Of a stretch of DNA of 64,000 nt, positions 1-7,377 are shown piece after piece; position 1 is the first letter of the stretch, and each line of letters opens with the position of its first letter. The position numbers were made by a program, and so were the translations under genes. Origin of the DNA: an uncultured Pseudomonadota bacterium (GTDB lineage Bacteria; Pseudomonadota; Gammaproteobacteria; Steroidobacterales; Steroidobacteraceae); NCBI GenBank assembly GCA_903884105.1, contig CAISDJ010000079.1, forward strand, positions 28,305 through 92,304, read 5' to 3'. The notes under the pieces were generated by a model, which saw only the letters and a program-made list of their open reading frames with translations, was not told the DNA's origin and did not search any database.

Positions 1-2303
1 TCCGCGCGGATGATGTCTTCCAGCCACCGACGACGCCGACGATCATCATGTGTCGCATCCGAAATGTCGGCGAGTCTCTGCCGGGCATCCATTGCGCCAC
101 CGAAGGGCTGGGGATACTGCTCGACGTACGCCGTATATGCCGCTACCGCCGGCGCCATCGATTTCGCTTTCTCATAGAGTTCCGCTGCTTGCCAGAGCGC
201 TGCGCGACGGACATCCCGTGTTTCCGTGGCGCGGGCTGCGACCTTCTCGAACTCGGACGCTGCTTCCAGCCCTCGGCCCGATTCGAGGTAAGCGACTGCG
301 AGCGACTTGTTCACCTCCGGCTCAAACTCATGACCCGGATGGGCACGCCGGAATGCGACCAGAACCTCTGCGGCACGGGTCCATTCCTTTTGCTGCATCA
401 GCAAAGCGGCGGCATCAAACTCTGCGTTGGCCCTGACTTTCGAGGTGGGCGCGAGAAGTGCAACCCTAAGAAAGTCATCGACCGCAGACTCAGGCGTTCC
501 CGCCGCCTGCTTCGCTTCCGCTTGCTTGTAGATGGACGCCGCCAGACGCTCAACGGTCACGCTCTGGTCAGGATCTCCGGGCGGCAGCAACGACTGAACC
601 TTCAAATAGGCCTGCTCTGCCTCTGAAAAGCGTTCCCGTTCGAACAAGGAATGGGCCAACAGTGTGGCTGCCGAGCGCTGACGCTTCGGATCAACGGCAG
701 GCCGCCTCTGCAGGACTTGCTGTGCCACCTCGATCGTTCGCTCGAATTCATTCAATGCAAACAGGTCCTCCGCTGCCTTTGTCAGGACAGGCCCCGCTTC
801 GGCGTGATCAACAAACGTATCAGCGAACATCAGCTCGCTCTCTATAAGCCGGCGATGCCAAGCGGCCATTTCCGCACCTTCGAGTCGTACTTCCTGCTTT
901 TGGTATGAAACCAACGAAGCATAACCCGCCTCCGCGGATCGCTGATGAAGTGGGTAGTCATACGCCGTATGCGCATATTCCTGGGCGGCCTCGGCAAAAC
1001 GCCCACCTTCAAACAAGACCTCCGCCAGCAGGTAGCGGTTGCCCGGCGCCTCCGGATCGGTTGGGAACGATTGGAGCATCGCTCCATACCAACGAGCCGC
1101 CGCCATGAAGTCTTCCGCCTGTTTGCTCTTTTGCGCCTTTGCATGGTGATACTGGGCAAGATCTTTCAGGTTTGTCTTGAGGATCGTGACAACATCCGGG
1201 GCATCCGCAGGACTACGATTGGCCCAGTAAGTCGATGTGAGCGCGTAGCGCTCCACGAAGTCTTCCTTGCCTTTTAGTACCAAGGACTCGAAGCCTCCCT
1301 TCTGATAGGACTCAATTGAACGCAACTGCAATAGTGGCGCGTTCCGATCATCGGGCTGCTGCTTCACGAACGCCGAATACGCCCGCGCCGCGTCCTGATA
1401 GCGGCCCTTTTCAATATAGAGATTGCCCAATGAACCATAGAGAAGGTGACCATAGACCGGCATGCCCCTTCCACGAATCGCCTCATCAAGCGTGACCGGG
1501 CCATCAAGGTCGGCAAACGTTACTGCCAGCGCGCGAAACGCATCTGCGGTCAGCTCCTGCTCCGGTCTGGTCAACTCACCGTGGTCACGCAGTTTTCCGG
1601 TCCTTGCCAGAACCCGATCCAGAAGTGCGAGAAATGCGGTGGTACTCTGGTCGCTCGGGCTCTGCTTGAACAACGACCATCCTTGTTTGTACAAACCTTG
1701 CTCATAGAACGCCGTATCTGGACCAAGGGCAACAAGTGCGGCATAGGCCCGCTGGGCGTCGGCGTAGCGTCCGTTGCTGAAGTGGATCTCTCCCTTGCGA
1801 AACTGAGCCTCTGCAAAACGCCTGCTCAACGGGTAGTCCTGCACCAGTCGGTCCAGCGTGGAGAGCGCGTCCGGTAGCCTGGAATCAGCTTCATAGGCCC
1901 GAGCCAGCTGGTAGAGGACCATGTCATTGCGCGCAGAGTCCGGATAACTGCGAATGAGTGATTCGTAGATGGCAATCGCTTCGCGAAGCTTGGCTGGATC
2001 TGTGTTGACCGCTGTATCCGTACCTCGTGCGGCCTCATCAACCTCCAGTTTTAGATCTCCCAGGCGCCGCAGCGCTTCAGCCTGAAGCCTAGGATCAGCC
2101 GATCGGAGCTCGAGCACACGCTCGTACTGCTTGATTACGTCTTCTGGAACAACATTGACTGCAGCCTCCGTATCCAGAGTCACCTGCCTCCCGCGAAGAT
2201 CCTTCAATGTTGGGACTACTGCTTTCGTCGCTGCCGCGCCAATGTCAACCGCCGCCATCCAAAGGATGGTCGGCACCAGAAGACGAAGCCAAAGGAACCT
2301 CAC
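1..2303 (-). CDS. Large exported TPR-repeat protein, C-terminus cut by the window edge
   Basis: The minus-strand frame is open from a GTG at 2303 to the window edge, giving at least 767 residues with no stop seen. The N-terminus (VRFLWLRLLVPTILWMAA) is a typical signal peptide, so the protein is probably periplasmic. The rest is helical and degenerate-repetitive; segments such as 'YADAQRAYAALVALGP', 'YQDAARAYSAFVKQQP' and 'FSEAEQAYLKVQSLLP' are TPR/Sel1-like helix pairs used for protein-protein scaffolding. The GTG lies inside the last codons of the upstream TPR gene (stop at 2300-2302), so the two are translationally coupled. No catalytic motif is visible. Related TPR pairs in other gammaproteobacteria sit beside ExbB/ExbD/TonB-type motors, so such genes may follow outside the window (inference). 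Confidence 0.85.
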   Translation of the reverse strand, partial: MRFLWLRLLVPTILWMAAVDIGAAATKAVVPTLKDLRGRQVTLDTEAAVNVVPEDVIKQYERVLELRSADPRLQAEALRRLGDLKLEVDEAARGTDTAVNTDPAKLREAIAIYESLIRSYPDSARNDMVLYQLARAYEADSRLPDALSTLDRLVQDYPLSRRFAEAQFRKGEIHFSNGRYADAQRAYAALVALGPDTAFYEQGLYKQGWSLFKQSPSDQSTTAFLALLDRVLARTGKLRDHGELTRPEQELTADAFRALAVTFADLDGPVTLDEAIRGRGMPVYGHLLYGSLGNLYIEKGRYQDAARAYSAFVKQQPDDRNAPLLQLRSIESYQKGGFESLVLKGKEDFVERYALTSTYWANRSPADAPDVVTILKTNLKDLAQYHHAKAQKSKQAEDFMAAARWYGAMLQSFPTDPEAPGNRYLLAEVLFEGGRFAEAAQEYAHTAYDYPLHQRSAEAGYASLVSYQKQEVRLEGAEMAAWHRRLIESELMFADTFVDHAEAGPVLTKAAEDLFALNEFERTIEVAQQVLQRRPAVDPKRQRSAATLLAHSLFERERFSEAEQAYLKVQSLLPPGDPDQSVTVERLAASIYKQAEAKQAAGTPESAVDDFLRVALLAPTSKVRANAEFDAAALLMQQKEWTRAAEVLVAFRRAHPGHEFEPEVNKSLAVAYLESGRGLEAASEFEKVAARATETRDVRRAALWQAAELYEKAKSMAPAVAAYTAYVEQYPQPFGGAMDARQRLADISDATHDDRRRRRWLEDIIRA

Positions 2304-4207
2304 GGAGCTGCTCCCTGCGCCAGACCAGGTGTGGTGGCCGCCTGGTCATAGATAGAGGCCAGTGCGAACTGCGCCTGCATCGTGTAGGACGCCAGGCGAT
2401 CCTTCTGCGCTTCCAGTTCTGCAACGGCAACCGACGCGAGGTAACGGCGCTGCGCGTCGGCGGCTGCGCCGAGTCGGGCGGAGAGAGACTCAAGATTGGG
2501 AGCCAGGCGACCAACCCTCGCAGCAAGTTCCTCGGTACGTTGGGGCGCATCCACTTGGGCTCGACCGACGAGTATCTGCAACTTTCTGGCATCTTTCAGC
2601 GCAACATCCAGCTCCCGGAGCTGCTTCTTCTCGCGCCAAAGCCTTGCTTTGTAGCTTGCGCTGAGGTCCCAATAGACCACGCCTCGAAGCATTCGCGCTT
2701 TCTCACGCATCTCCTGAAAGGCTCGATCGGCAGGATCGCTATCGGCAAGCGCAGCTTCTATGCGCTCTATCTTCATCCATTGCTGGTGCTCGGCTGCGTT
2801 CGCAAGGCCGACCACGTCGTGGTCACGCTCGATCAGAGACAGGCGACTTTCGAAGTCGTTTCTGCCCGACTCAAGCTTGTCGACGTCCACTCCACCCAGA
2901 GCTTCCCGCAACTTCGGCTGCCGCTCGACATGCGACCGCCGTCGAGTCTCGATCATGTCATCGAAGGCAGCCAGGCTCTGATTCCATGCGCCAAGATTGT
3001 GCTGCATCGCCTTCAGGTCACGATAGTTCTTCAAGCCTTCCTGGAATTCATTCGATGCCAACAGGTGATAGAGGTACCGCGTCTCCGGCGCATCGGGCAA
3101 CTCGGCCAACTGCCAGTACCAGCCTTGCGCCCCCACCGCGTCATTCTGCAGGATTGCGTCCAACATGCCGCCGGCCCTGATTGCCGCGATCGACTGGTCG
3201 AGGCGCATTCCCTCTTCGCGGAACAGACCCAGCGCGTGAACGTAGGTATCAGCCGCCTGGCGGTTGGCTGACAGTTTCGCGTACGCAAAGGGAACTGCGA
3301 GATAGGACTCCTGCACAGCGGCGTCCAGCAGGTCTCGATTCTGCAACTCGAGCCAGGGCGCGAGCGCTTCTCGGAAGTGATTCTCGCTCGATGCGGCCCA
3401 GCCAAGCCCTAGCAGTGCCTTGCTGGATTGGGGCCCGCGAAGACGAACGCGCTCGAGAATAACGCGCGCCTCTGCAGGGCGATTGGCCTTCAAGAGCGCG
3501 AACCCGAGCGCTACATTTGCCTTGTCCCGCAGGGCAGCCATTTCCTGACTTGCGGCGCTCGACATGCCCAGACCATCGAGCAAGGGCGCAGCAGCATCCA
3601 AACGGTCCTGTCGAATGAGTGCGACGCCCAGATTGAATCTTGCATAGGAAGCCGAGTCATCGGTGGACTGCCACGCCTCCAGAAGATGAATAGCCTCGCC
3701 ATAGCGCTCCTGATACAGGAGGACTTGGGTAGCCAGCAATTGACGCTCCCCCTCCATCGGGCCCGGAAGCTTTCCCTTGATGGAAGCAAGAGCCTGCTCG
3801 GCCTCCGCGAGGTAGCTACGTTGATACCAAACCTTGGCGAGATAGAACCAAGCCCTGTTTCGCACGCCATCGGCAACATTGTCATTCAGGAGTGAGCGAA
3901 ATATTCTGCCCGCTTCGACGTGCTGACCCAGAGAAAGGTAGAGCGCTCCTTGGAGCAGTTCGGCCTCGTCGCGCTGCTGCGTCAACCTGCCCAGAACCTG
4001 TGACGCGCCAAGTCTCGTCAAAGAGCCAAAGTAGTCGTCCTGATAGAAATGGAACAGCACGTCCCCGTAATACAGGTCACGGACGATCTGGGGCGCCGTA
4101 AACACACCCTGAGGCACGACCTCATCCTTCGCGTAAACCTGCAAAGACAGCAATGCCGAAAGAATTCCGGCACTCAGCGTGGACTTGGACATACGTGGAA
4201 CGTTCAC
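2300..4207 (-). CDS. Exported TPR-repeat protein
   Basis: A 635-residue protein beginning with a signal peptide (MSKSTLSAGILSALLSLQVYA if the ATG at 4192 is used; a GTG at 4207 adds five residues). Repeated helical hairpins such as 'GALYLSLGQHVEAGRIFRS', 'AWFYLAKVWYQRSYLAEAE' and 'ARFNLGVALIRQDRLDAAA' occupy roughly residues 80-400 and fit TPR repeats. The C-terminal 230 residues are charged and probably coiled-coil. It is likely a periplasmic scaffold. It follows the 4233-4766 gene by 25 nt and overlaps the next TPR gene by 4 nt, so it belongs to the riboswitch-led operon. The exact family was not recognised. Confidence 0.85.
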   Translation of the reverse strand: MNVPRMSKSTLSAGILSALLSLQVYAKDEVVPQGVFTAPQIVRDLYYGDVLFHFYQDDYFGSLTRLGASQVLGRLTQQRDEAELLQGALYLSLGQHVEAGRIFRSLLNDNVADGVRNRAWFYLAKVWYQRSYLAEAEQALASIKGKLPGPMEGERQLLATQVLLYQERYGEAIHLLEAWQSTDDSASYARFNLGVALIRQDRLDAAAPLLDGLGMSSAASQEMAALRDKANVALGFALLKANRPAEARVILERVRLRGPQSSKALLGLGWAASSENHFREALAPWLELQNRDLLDAAVQESYLAVPFAYAKLSANRQAADTYVHALGLFREEGMRLDQSIAAIRAGGMLDAILQNDAVGAQGWYWQLAELPDAPETRYLYHLLASNEFQEGLKNYRDLKAMQHNLGAWNQSLAAFDDMIETRRRSHVERQPKLREALGGVDVDKLESGRNDFESRLSLIERDHDVVGLANAAEHQQWMKIERIEAALADSDPADRAFQEMREKARMLRGVVYWDLSASYKARLWREKKQLRELDVALKDARKLQILVGRAQVDAPQRTEELAARVGRLAPNLESLSARLGAAADAQRRYLASVAVAELEAQKDRLASYTMQAQFALASIYDQAATTPGLAQGAAP

Positions 4208-4232
4208 GGGAATACGACAGTGACCAAGAACG

Positions 4233-4766
4233 TCACTCCCACTCCTTGATCAGGAATTCCGGCTGCTGCTGCGACTGCCGATCACTGATCTTCAGCTCTA
4301 CATACTTGGCCCCAACACCCTTTTCGAAGGTCAGGGTTGCGCCTCGCCGATAGTCGCGTTCATGCGGCCCCTGGCCGCTGAAGAATGCAACCATCTCGTG
4401 ATTGCCAACCTTGAGGTTGCCAAGGTAAAGGCGCTGAACTCCTCCCTTCAGAAGGGCTGCCGCCTCACGCTCCGTATAGAGGTAATTGCCGACTTCTTTG
4501 CCATCCAGCTTAAGCGTGACCGAATCAAGCGAAAAGAACGTGCCCACATCCATAGACACAAAGACAGCGACCTGCGTGTTTGCAGGGAAGAGGAGCTCCT
4601 CCTCCAGTACGAACAGTTCCCTATTCAGGTCGAGCACTTCCTTCTTCAGGGACTGCACATCCTGATCGAGCCCCTTGAACGCCGAACCGGGGTTGCTGGC
4701 AACGTCCTGCCCCATCGCCAATGACGAAGCCAGAACTGCCGCAAGAATCAATATCCACCTAGTCAT
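4233..4766 (-). CDS. Conserved exported protein of a TPR/TlpA operon
   Basis: 177 residues with a signal peptide (MTRWILILAAVLASSLAMG), then a short coiled coil near residues 33-60 ('LKKEVLDLNRELFVLEEEL') and a C-terminal beta-rich domain ('VAVFVSMDVGTFFSLDSVTL', 'VGNHEMVAFFSGQGP'). A Shine-Dalgarno-like AGAGGC precedes the ATG at 4766. No enzyme motif is visible. I recognise it only as a protein that recurs beside large TPR proteins; no molecular function is known to me. Here it lies between a TlpA-like thioredoxin and two TPR proteins, all on one strand with short gaps, so it is probably a periplasmic part of the same assembly (inference). Confidence 0.8.
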   Translation of the reverse strand: MTRWILILAAVLASSLAMGQDVASNPGSAFKGLDQDVQSLKKEVLDLNRELFVLEEELLFPANTQVAVFVSMDVGTFFSLDSVTLKLDGKEVGNYLYTEREAAALLKGGVQRLYLGNLKVGNHEMVAFFSGQGPHERDYRRGATLTFEKGVGAKYVELKISDRQSQQQPEFLIKEWE

Positions 4767-4837
4767 TGTTGCCTCTGACTGACATACATAAAGCCTGATT
4801 AAAAACAGCGTTCAATCACCCAACTCAAAATTCGATG

Positions 4838-5377
4838 CTACTCGTCAATCAGCTCACGGAGCTGTTTGAGATAAAGCTCGTCATCATCCTCGCGATACGA
4901 TCCGTGAACGTGACGGACGATGCCCTCCCGGTCTATGAGAACCGTCATCGGCATTGAGTCGACCTGATACAAACGGCCCGTCTCCTTTGAAGGATCGAAC
5001 AACATCGGGAATGACAATGACAACTTGCGGGAAATGTTCTGGGCACGAGCCACGTCATCGTCGAGGTTGATTGCAAGGATTACCAAACCCGCACGCTGAT
5101 ACCGCTGATAGAGCTCGTCGAGCCGGGGCAACGCTTGCTGACAGGGACCGCACCAAGCTGCCCAGAAATTCACGACAACCACCTCACCCCGAAACTCGGA
5201 GATTCTGATGTTCCCGGCATCAAGGGCGCGCAGTACAAAATCAGGCGCAGGTTGGCCGGGTGCAGAAGAGGCTGCGGCGGAGACACAGGCCAGAGTCGAC
5301 ATAAGAAAGAGGGCGCGAAATGGACGGGACCAGGCGCGCCTGATTGCAAACCGCATGCTGCAGGGAGTCTCAAGCAT
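4838..5377 (-). CDS. TlpA-family periplasmic thiol-disulfide oxidoreductase
   Basis: 179 residues. A signal anchor (residues 8-38) is followed by a thioredoxin fold of the TlpA/ResA type: 'APDFVLRALD' entry, 'VVVVNFWAAWCGPCQQ' with the redox pair Cys-x-x-Cys at about residues 77-80, and the cis-Pro loop 'VDSMPMTVLIDREG'. Such proteins reduce or exchange disulfides in periplasmic partners, including cytochrome c apoproteins. It is the first gene after the c-di-GMP riboswitch and terminator (5484-5623), leading into the conserved exported protein and two TPR genes. The start at 5377 is supported by GAGG upstream; ATG 5356 is an alternative. A second TlpA-like protein of the same length is at 26338-26877. 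Confidence 0.9.
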   Translation of the reverse strand: MLETPCSMRFAIRRAWSRPFRALFLMSTLACVSAAASSAPGQPAPDFVLRALDAGNIRISEFRGEVVVVNFWAAWCGPCQQALPRLDELYQRYQRAGLVILAINLDDDVARAQNISRKLSLSFPMLFDPSKETGRLYQVDSMPMTVLIDREGIVRHVHGSYREDDDELYLKQLRELIDE

Positions 5378-5483
5378 CGCTGTACATCGTCCTCTTTACC
5401 CTGCTACACGCCACATTGATGGGGCCAGGAAAGGCAAACGGCGTTCCCCACTCGAGGACACGCCAGGACGATCTGCAGAAGCG

Positions 5484-5510
5484 AAAAATAGCGGCGGGTT
5501 CCGAGCCGCT
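5484..5510 (-). terminator. Intrinsic terminator, probable riboswitch expression platform
   Basis: On the minus strand AGCGGC (5510-5505) and GCCGCT (5495-5490) form a 6-bp stem with a 9-nt loop, followed by ATTTTT. It lies about 35 nt downstream of the c-di-GMP aptamer and 107 nt upstream of the TlpA-like start, the expected place for a transcription-terminating expression platform. The direction of control (on or off) cannot be read with certainty. Confidence 0.75.
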
Positions 5511-5544
5511 GACCCCACCTGAATTGCGATCACGGTAGGGGCGA

Positions 5545-5623
5545 CTGCCGGCAACCCCGCTATCTTAGGAACACTCCCGTAGACCGGTGGCTTTGCGTCC
5601 CCACCTTTCGGTGAGTTTGCCTT
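5545..5623 (-). ncRNA. Cyclic di-GMP-I (GEMM) riboswitch aptamer
   Basis: The minus strand carries the hallmark GEMM-I elements in order: GGCAAAC (5621-5615), a hairpin CACC-GAAA-GGTG with the conserved GNRA tetraloop, GGGACGCAAAGCC (about 5604-5592), the ACCGGTCTA segment, CCTAAG-ATAGC, and GCGGGGTTGCCG (about 5559-5548), whose TTGCC closes P1 with the first GGCAA. GACGCAAAGCC and the GAAA-capped stem are the most diagnostic parts. c-di-GMP-I riboswitches control motility, surface and envelope genes; this one is followed by a terminator hairpin and the TlpA/TPR operon in the same orientation. Confidence 0.93.
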
Positions 5624-5760
5624 TTTCCAACGGTCGTTAGGCTTGCATAGGGCCCGCGAATATGTCAACGAGACCTATGCGAAACTGCGTGCACTCGCTC
5701 GCTCACATGGTGTGAAGAGAGCCACAGTTTGCGCTCCTGTCGCACCCCGCAGACAGAATC

Positions 5761-5797
5761 AAAAAAGGCGATGCCTCCAATGCGAAGACATCGCCTT
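5761..5797 (-). terminator. Rho-independent terminator of the small exported protein gene
   Basis: On the minus strand AAGGCGATG (5797-5789) pairs with CATCGCCTT (5773-5765) around a 15-nt loop and runs into a T tract (5766-5761). It sits 44 nt after the stop at 5841 and insulates the upstream small genes from the riboswitch region that follows. Confidence 0.88.
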
Positions 5798-5840
5798 GCG
5801 GCGCCAACCTTTGAAAGCGAGAGGTGCCGCGTGTTGCGAA

Positions 5841-6083
5841 CTACAAGGGCGGACGGGGCGACACATAGTCACTCCGCGACACCCTGTTCATTCCAGGATA
5901 CACAGCGTCCCCTGAGCGCAGCGCGTCGACTATCGGAAGGATGGCCTCCACGCCGGGTGCGCCAATCATCTCGGCCACTTCGGGGCTTGACTGCAGCGAC
6001 ACGTCAGGCTGGGCGTCCGGCTTTCCGGCAAGTGCCGAAACCCCGAGCAGCGCACCCGCAAAAACTGCGACGATGATTCTCAT
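5841..6083 (-). CDS. Small exported protein of unknown function
   Basis: 80 residues from the ATG at 6083, preceded by GGAGGG seven to eight nt upstream; an in-frame GTG at 6098 would place that ribosome site inside the coding region and is less likely. The start MRIIVAVFAGALLGVSALAG is a clear signal peptide. The mature part (about 60 residues) is acidic to neutral without Cys, with 'SSPEVAEMIGAPGVEAILP' and an aromatic/Pro-rich end 'SRSDYVSPRPPL'. I recognise no family. A strong terminator follows the stop, and the 13-residue-repeat gene lies 55 nt upstream on the same strand, so the two may be co-transcribed. Confidence 0.7.
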   Translation of the reverse strand: MRIIVAVFAGALLGVSALAGKPDAQPDVSLQSSPEVAEMIGAPGVEAILPIVDALRSGDAVYPGMNRVSRSDYVSPRPPL

Positions 6084-6138
6084 TGACTTACCCTCCACCG
6101 ATCCTAAGGTGCTAACCCGCCCTGTTGACTATGGAAGC

Positions 6139-6402
6139 TCAAGCCAGCAGCTGCGGCGGACGAATCCCGCCTGGGCTCGATGCCAGCAGCTGCGGCGGAC
6201 GAATCCCACCTGGGCTCGATGCCAGCACCTGCGGCGGACGAATCCCACCTGGGCTCGATGCCAGCACCTGCGGCGGACGAATCCCACCCGGGCTCGAAGC
6301 CAGCACCTGCGGCGGACGAATCCCGCCTGGGCTTGAGGCTAACGCGTGAGAACAGATTGAAAACGACATTAATAACAATGGGATGGAATGCAAATATCGC
6401 AT
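6139..6402 (-). CDS. Small exported protein built of five 13-residue repeats
   Basis: 87 residues. ATG 6402 is preceded by AGGGGAG with an 8-nt gap, a good ribosome site. Residues 1-20 (MRYLHSIPLLLMSFSICSHA) form a signal peptide, and the mature chain is essentially LASSPGGIRPPQV repeated five times (the last two have Leu for Val). Of the five variable DNA positions among the repeats, four are silent in this frame, which argues that this strand is the coding one. It has no Cys and no lipobox; it is rich in Pro, Gly and Ser with one Arg per unit. The family is unknown. It could be a structural or sticky peptide, a peptide precursor, or a fortuitous frame over a minisatellite; the signal peptide and ribosome site favour a real gene. 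Confidence 0.6.
   Translation of the reverse strand: MRYLHSIPLLLMSFSICSHALASSPGGIRPPQVLASSPGGIRPPQVLASSPGGIRPPQVLASSPGGIRPPQLLASSPGGIRPPQLLA
6143..6337 (+). repeat. Tandem array of five 39-bp units
   Basis: Five head-to-tail units of exactly 39 bp start at 6143, 6182, 6221, 6260 and 6299. Each begins GCCAGCAsCTGCGGCGGACG and differs from the others at only a few positions. There are no spacers, so it is not a CRISPR array. Because 39 is a multiple of three, every frame stays open; the minus frame carries a signal peptide upstream (see the 6139-6402 gene). Confidence 0.95.
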
Positions 6403-6424
6403 ATTAGATGAACTCCCCTGAATA

Positions 6425-6504
6425 TTTCCGGCGCCGGAAAATGTAAAACTGAAGCCACGTTATGTTGGCTCAAAATGTAAAACAAAGCTACGTTATGTTG
6501 GCTC
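6425..6504. repeat. Perfect 16-bp palindrome followed by two tandem 33/34-bp direct repeats
   Basis: TTTCCGGCGCCGGAAA (6425-6440) is a perfect palindrome. It overlaps the first of two adjacent direct repeats, 6438-6471 and 6472-6504, which share AAAATGTAAAAC and ACGTTATGTTGGCTC and differ only in the short middle. Each copy contains an AGCC/GGCT inverted repeat around ACGTTATG. The block sits 23-102 bp upstream of the repeat-protein ATG at 6402. It could be a tandem operator or the end of a vanished mobile element; the sequence alone does not decide. Confidence 0.8.
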
Positions 6505-6747
6505 GGACTAAAGAGCGACGTTTCACCGTGCGGGCCCTCACATCTTGGCGATTTCAGGGGTTGCCCCTAGCAGCACTCACCGGCAGCGGCCGCGAGGACC
6601 CGCCCTTGGCTTCCCGGCTGCACCAAGCTCATCCGCAGTCAATCCACTGAAGATGCAAAGAAAACTCTCGTGCCCGGACCGGCTCACATGCCAGAATCGG
6701 CGCTAAGGGAACCAAGAAGTGGATTTACGAACGTCAATCAATTCCTC

Positions 6748-7377
6748 ATGGAATCTAGCGCCTTGCATCCCACAGCTCACCCTCCTTCCACGGTTGCTGG
6801 CACCTCATCCGTTACCCGACTTCTTGGCGCTTGGCGAAAAGGGGATGCATCCGCTCTTCAGGACCTGACGCCCCTCGTTTATGAGGAACTGAAGACACTC
6901 GCCAGGCGCTACATGAAGCGCGAGCGAGCGGGCCACACACTTCAAGCAACAGCGGTTGTTCACGAGGCTTTTGTCCGGCTCGTCGGCATGGACGTGCCTT
7001 GGCAGGATCGGATGCACTTCTTCGCGGTAGCCGCAAGGCTCATGCGGCGCATCCTTGTCGACCACGCAAAAGGCAGGCAGCGCACCAAACGAGGTGGCGA
7101 ACTCTCGATCGTGGCGCTGGCACCGGGTAGCGAAGGTGGCCAGGGCGCAACGAATGCGGGAGAAATCGATGTCCTTGAGATCGACGATGCCCTAGAGAGA
7201 CTCTCCCAGCGGGACCCTCGGCTTGCACAGATCGTGGAACTGCACTATTTCGCAGGCATGACGTACCAGGAGACCGCTTTGGCACTCGGGATATCCGAGG
7301 CCACCGTGCACCGGGACTTACGCATGGCCAAGGCATGGATACTGAGCCAGATCCGTTCGCCAGAGAGCAGCCTTTGA
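6748..7377 (+). CDS. ECF-like RNA polymerase sigma factor (kinase-linked type)
   Basis: 209 residues from ATG 6748; ATG 6688 or GTG 6670 would add 20 or 26 residues, and none has a convincing ribosome site. Region 2 reads 'VTRLLGAWRKGDASALQDL ... VYEELKTLARRYMKRE ... LQATAVVHEAFVRL', and region 4 is 'LSQRDPRLAQIVELHYF' with the helix-turn-helix 'TYQETALALGISEATVHRD'. This matches the ECF-like family paired with Ser/Thr kinases. In region 2.2 the usual acidic DxED is replaced by LQAT, as in kinase-activated sigma factors. The kinase gene starts inside its 3' end, so the pair is translationally coupled and likely forms one signalling unit. Confidence 0.93.
   Translation: MESSALHPTAHPPSTVAGTSSVTRLLGAWRKGDASALQDLTPLVYEELKTLARRYMKRERAGHTLQATAVVHEAFVRLVGMDVPWQDRMHFFAVAARLMRRILVDHAKGRQRTKRGGELSIVALAPGSEGGQGATNAGEIDVLEIDDALERLSQRDPRLAQIVELHYFAGMTYQETALALGISEATVHRDLRMAKAWILSQIRSPESSL

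Noticed and set aside
2207..3271. 354-codon plus-strand frame opposite the TPR genes
   Set aside because: Spans two coupled minus-strand genes and has no recognisable domain.
6143..6337. CRISPR array
   Set aside because: Units are contiguous without spacers and there are no cas genes.
6125..6349. Plus-strand frame with ASTCGGRIPPGLD repeats
   Set aside because: No signal peptide or ribosome site, and the unit differences change residues more often than in the minus frame; kept only as the DNA repeat.
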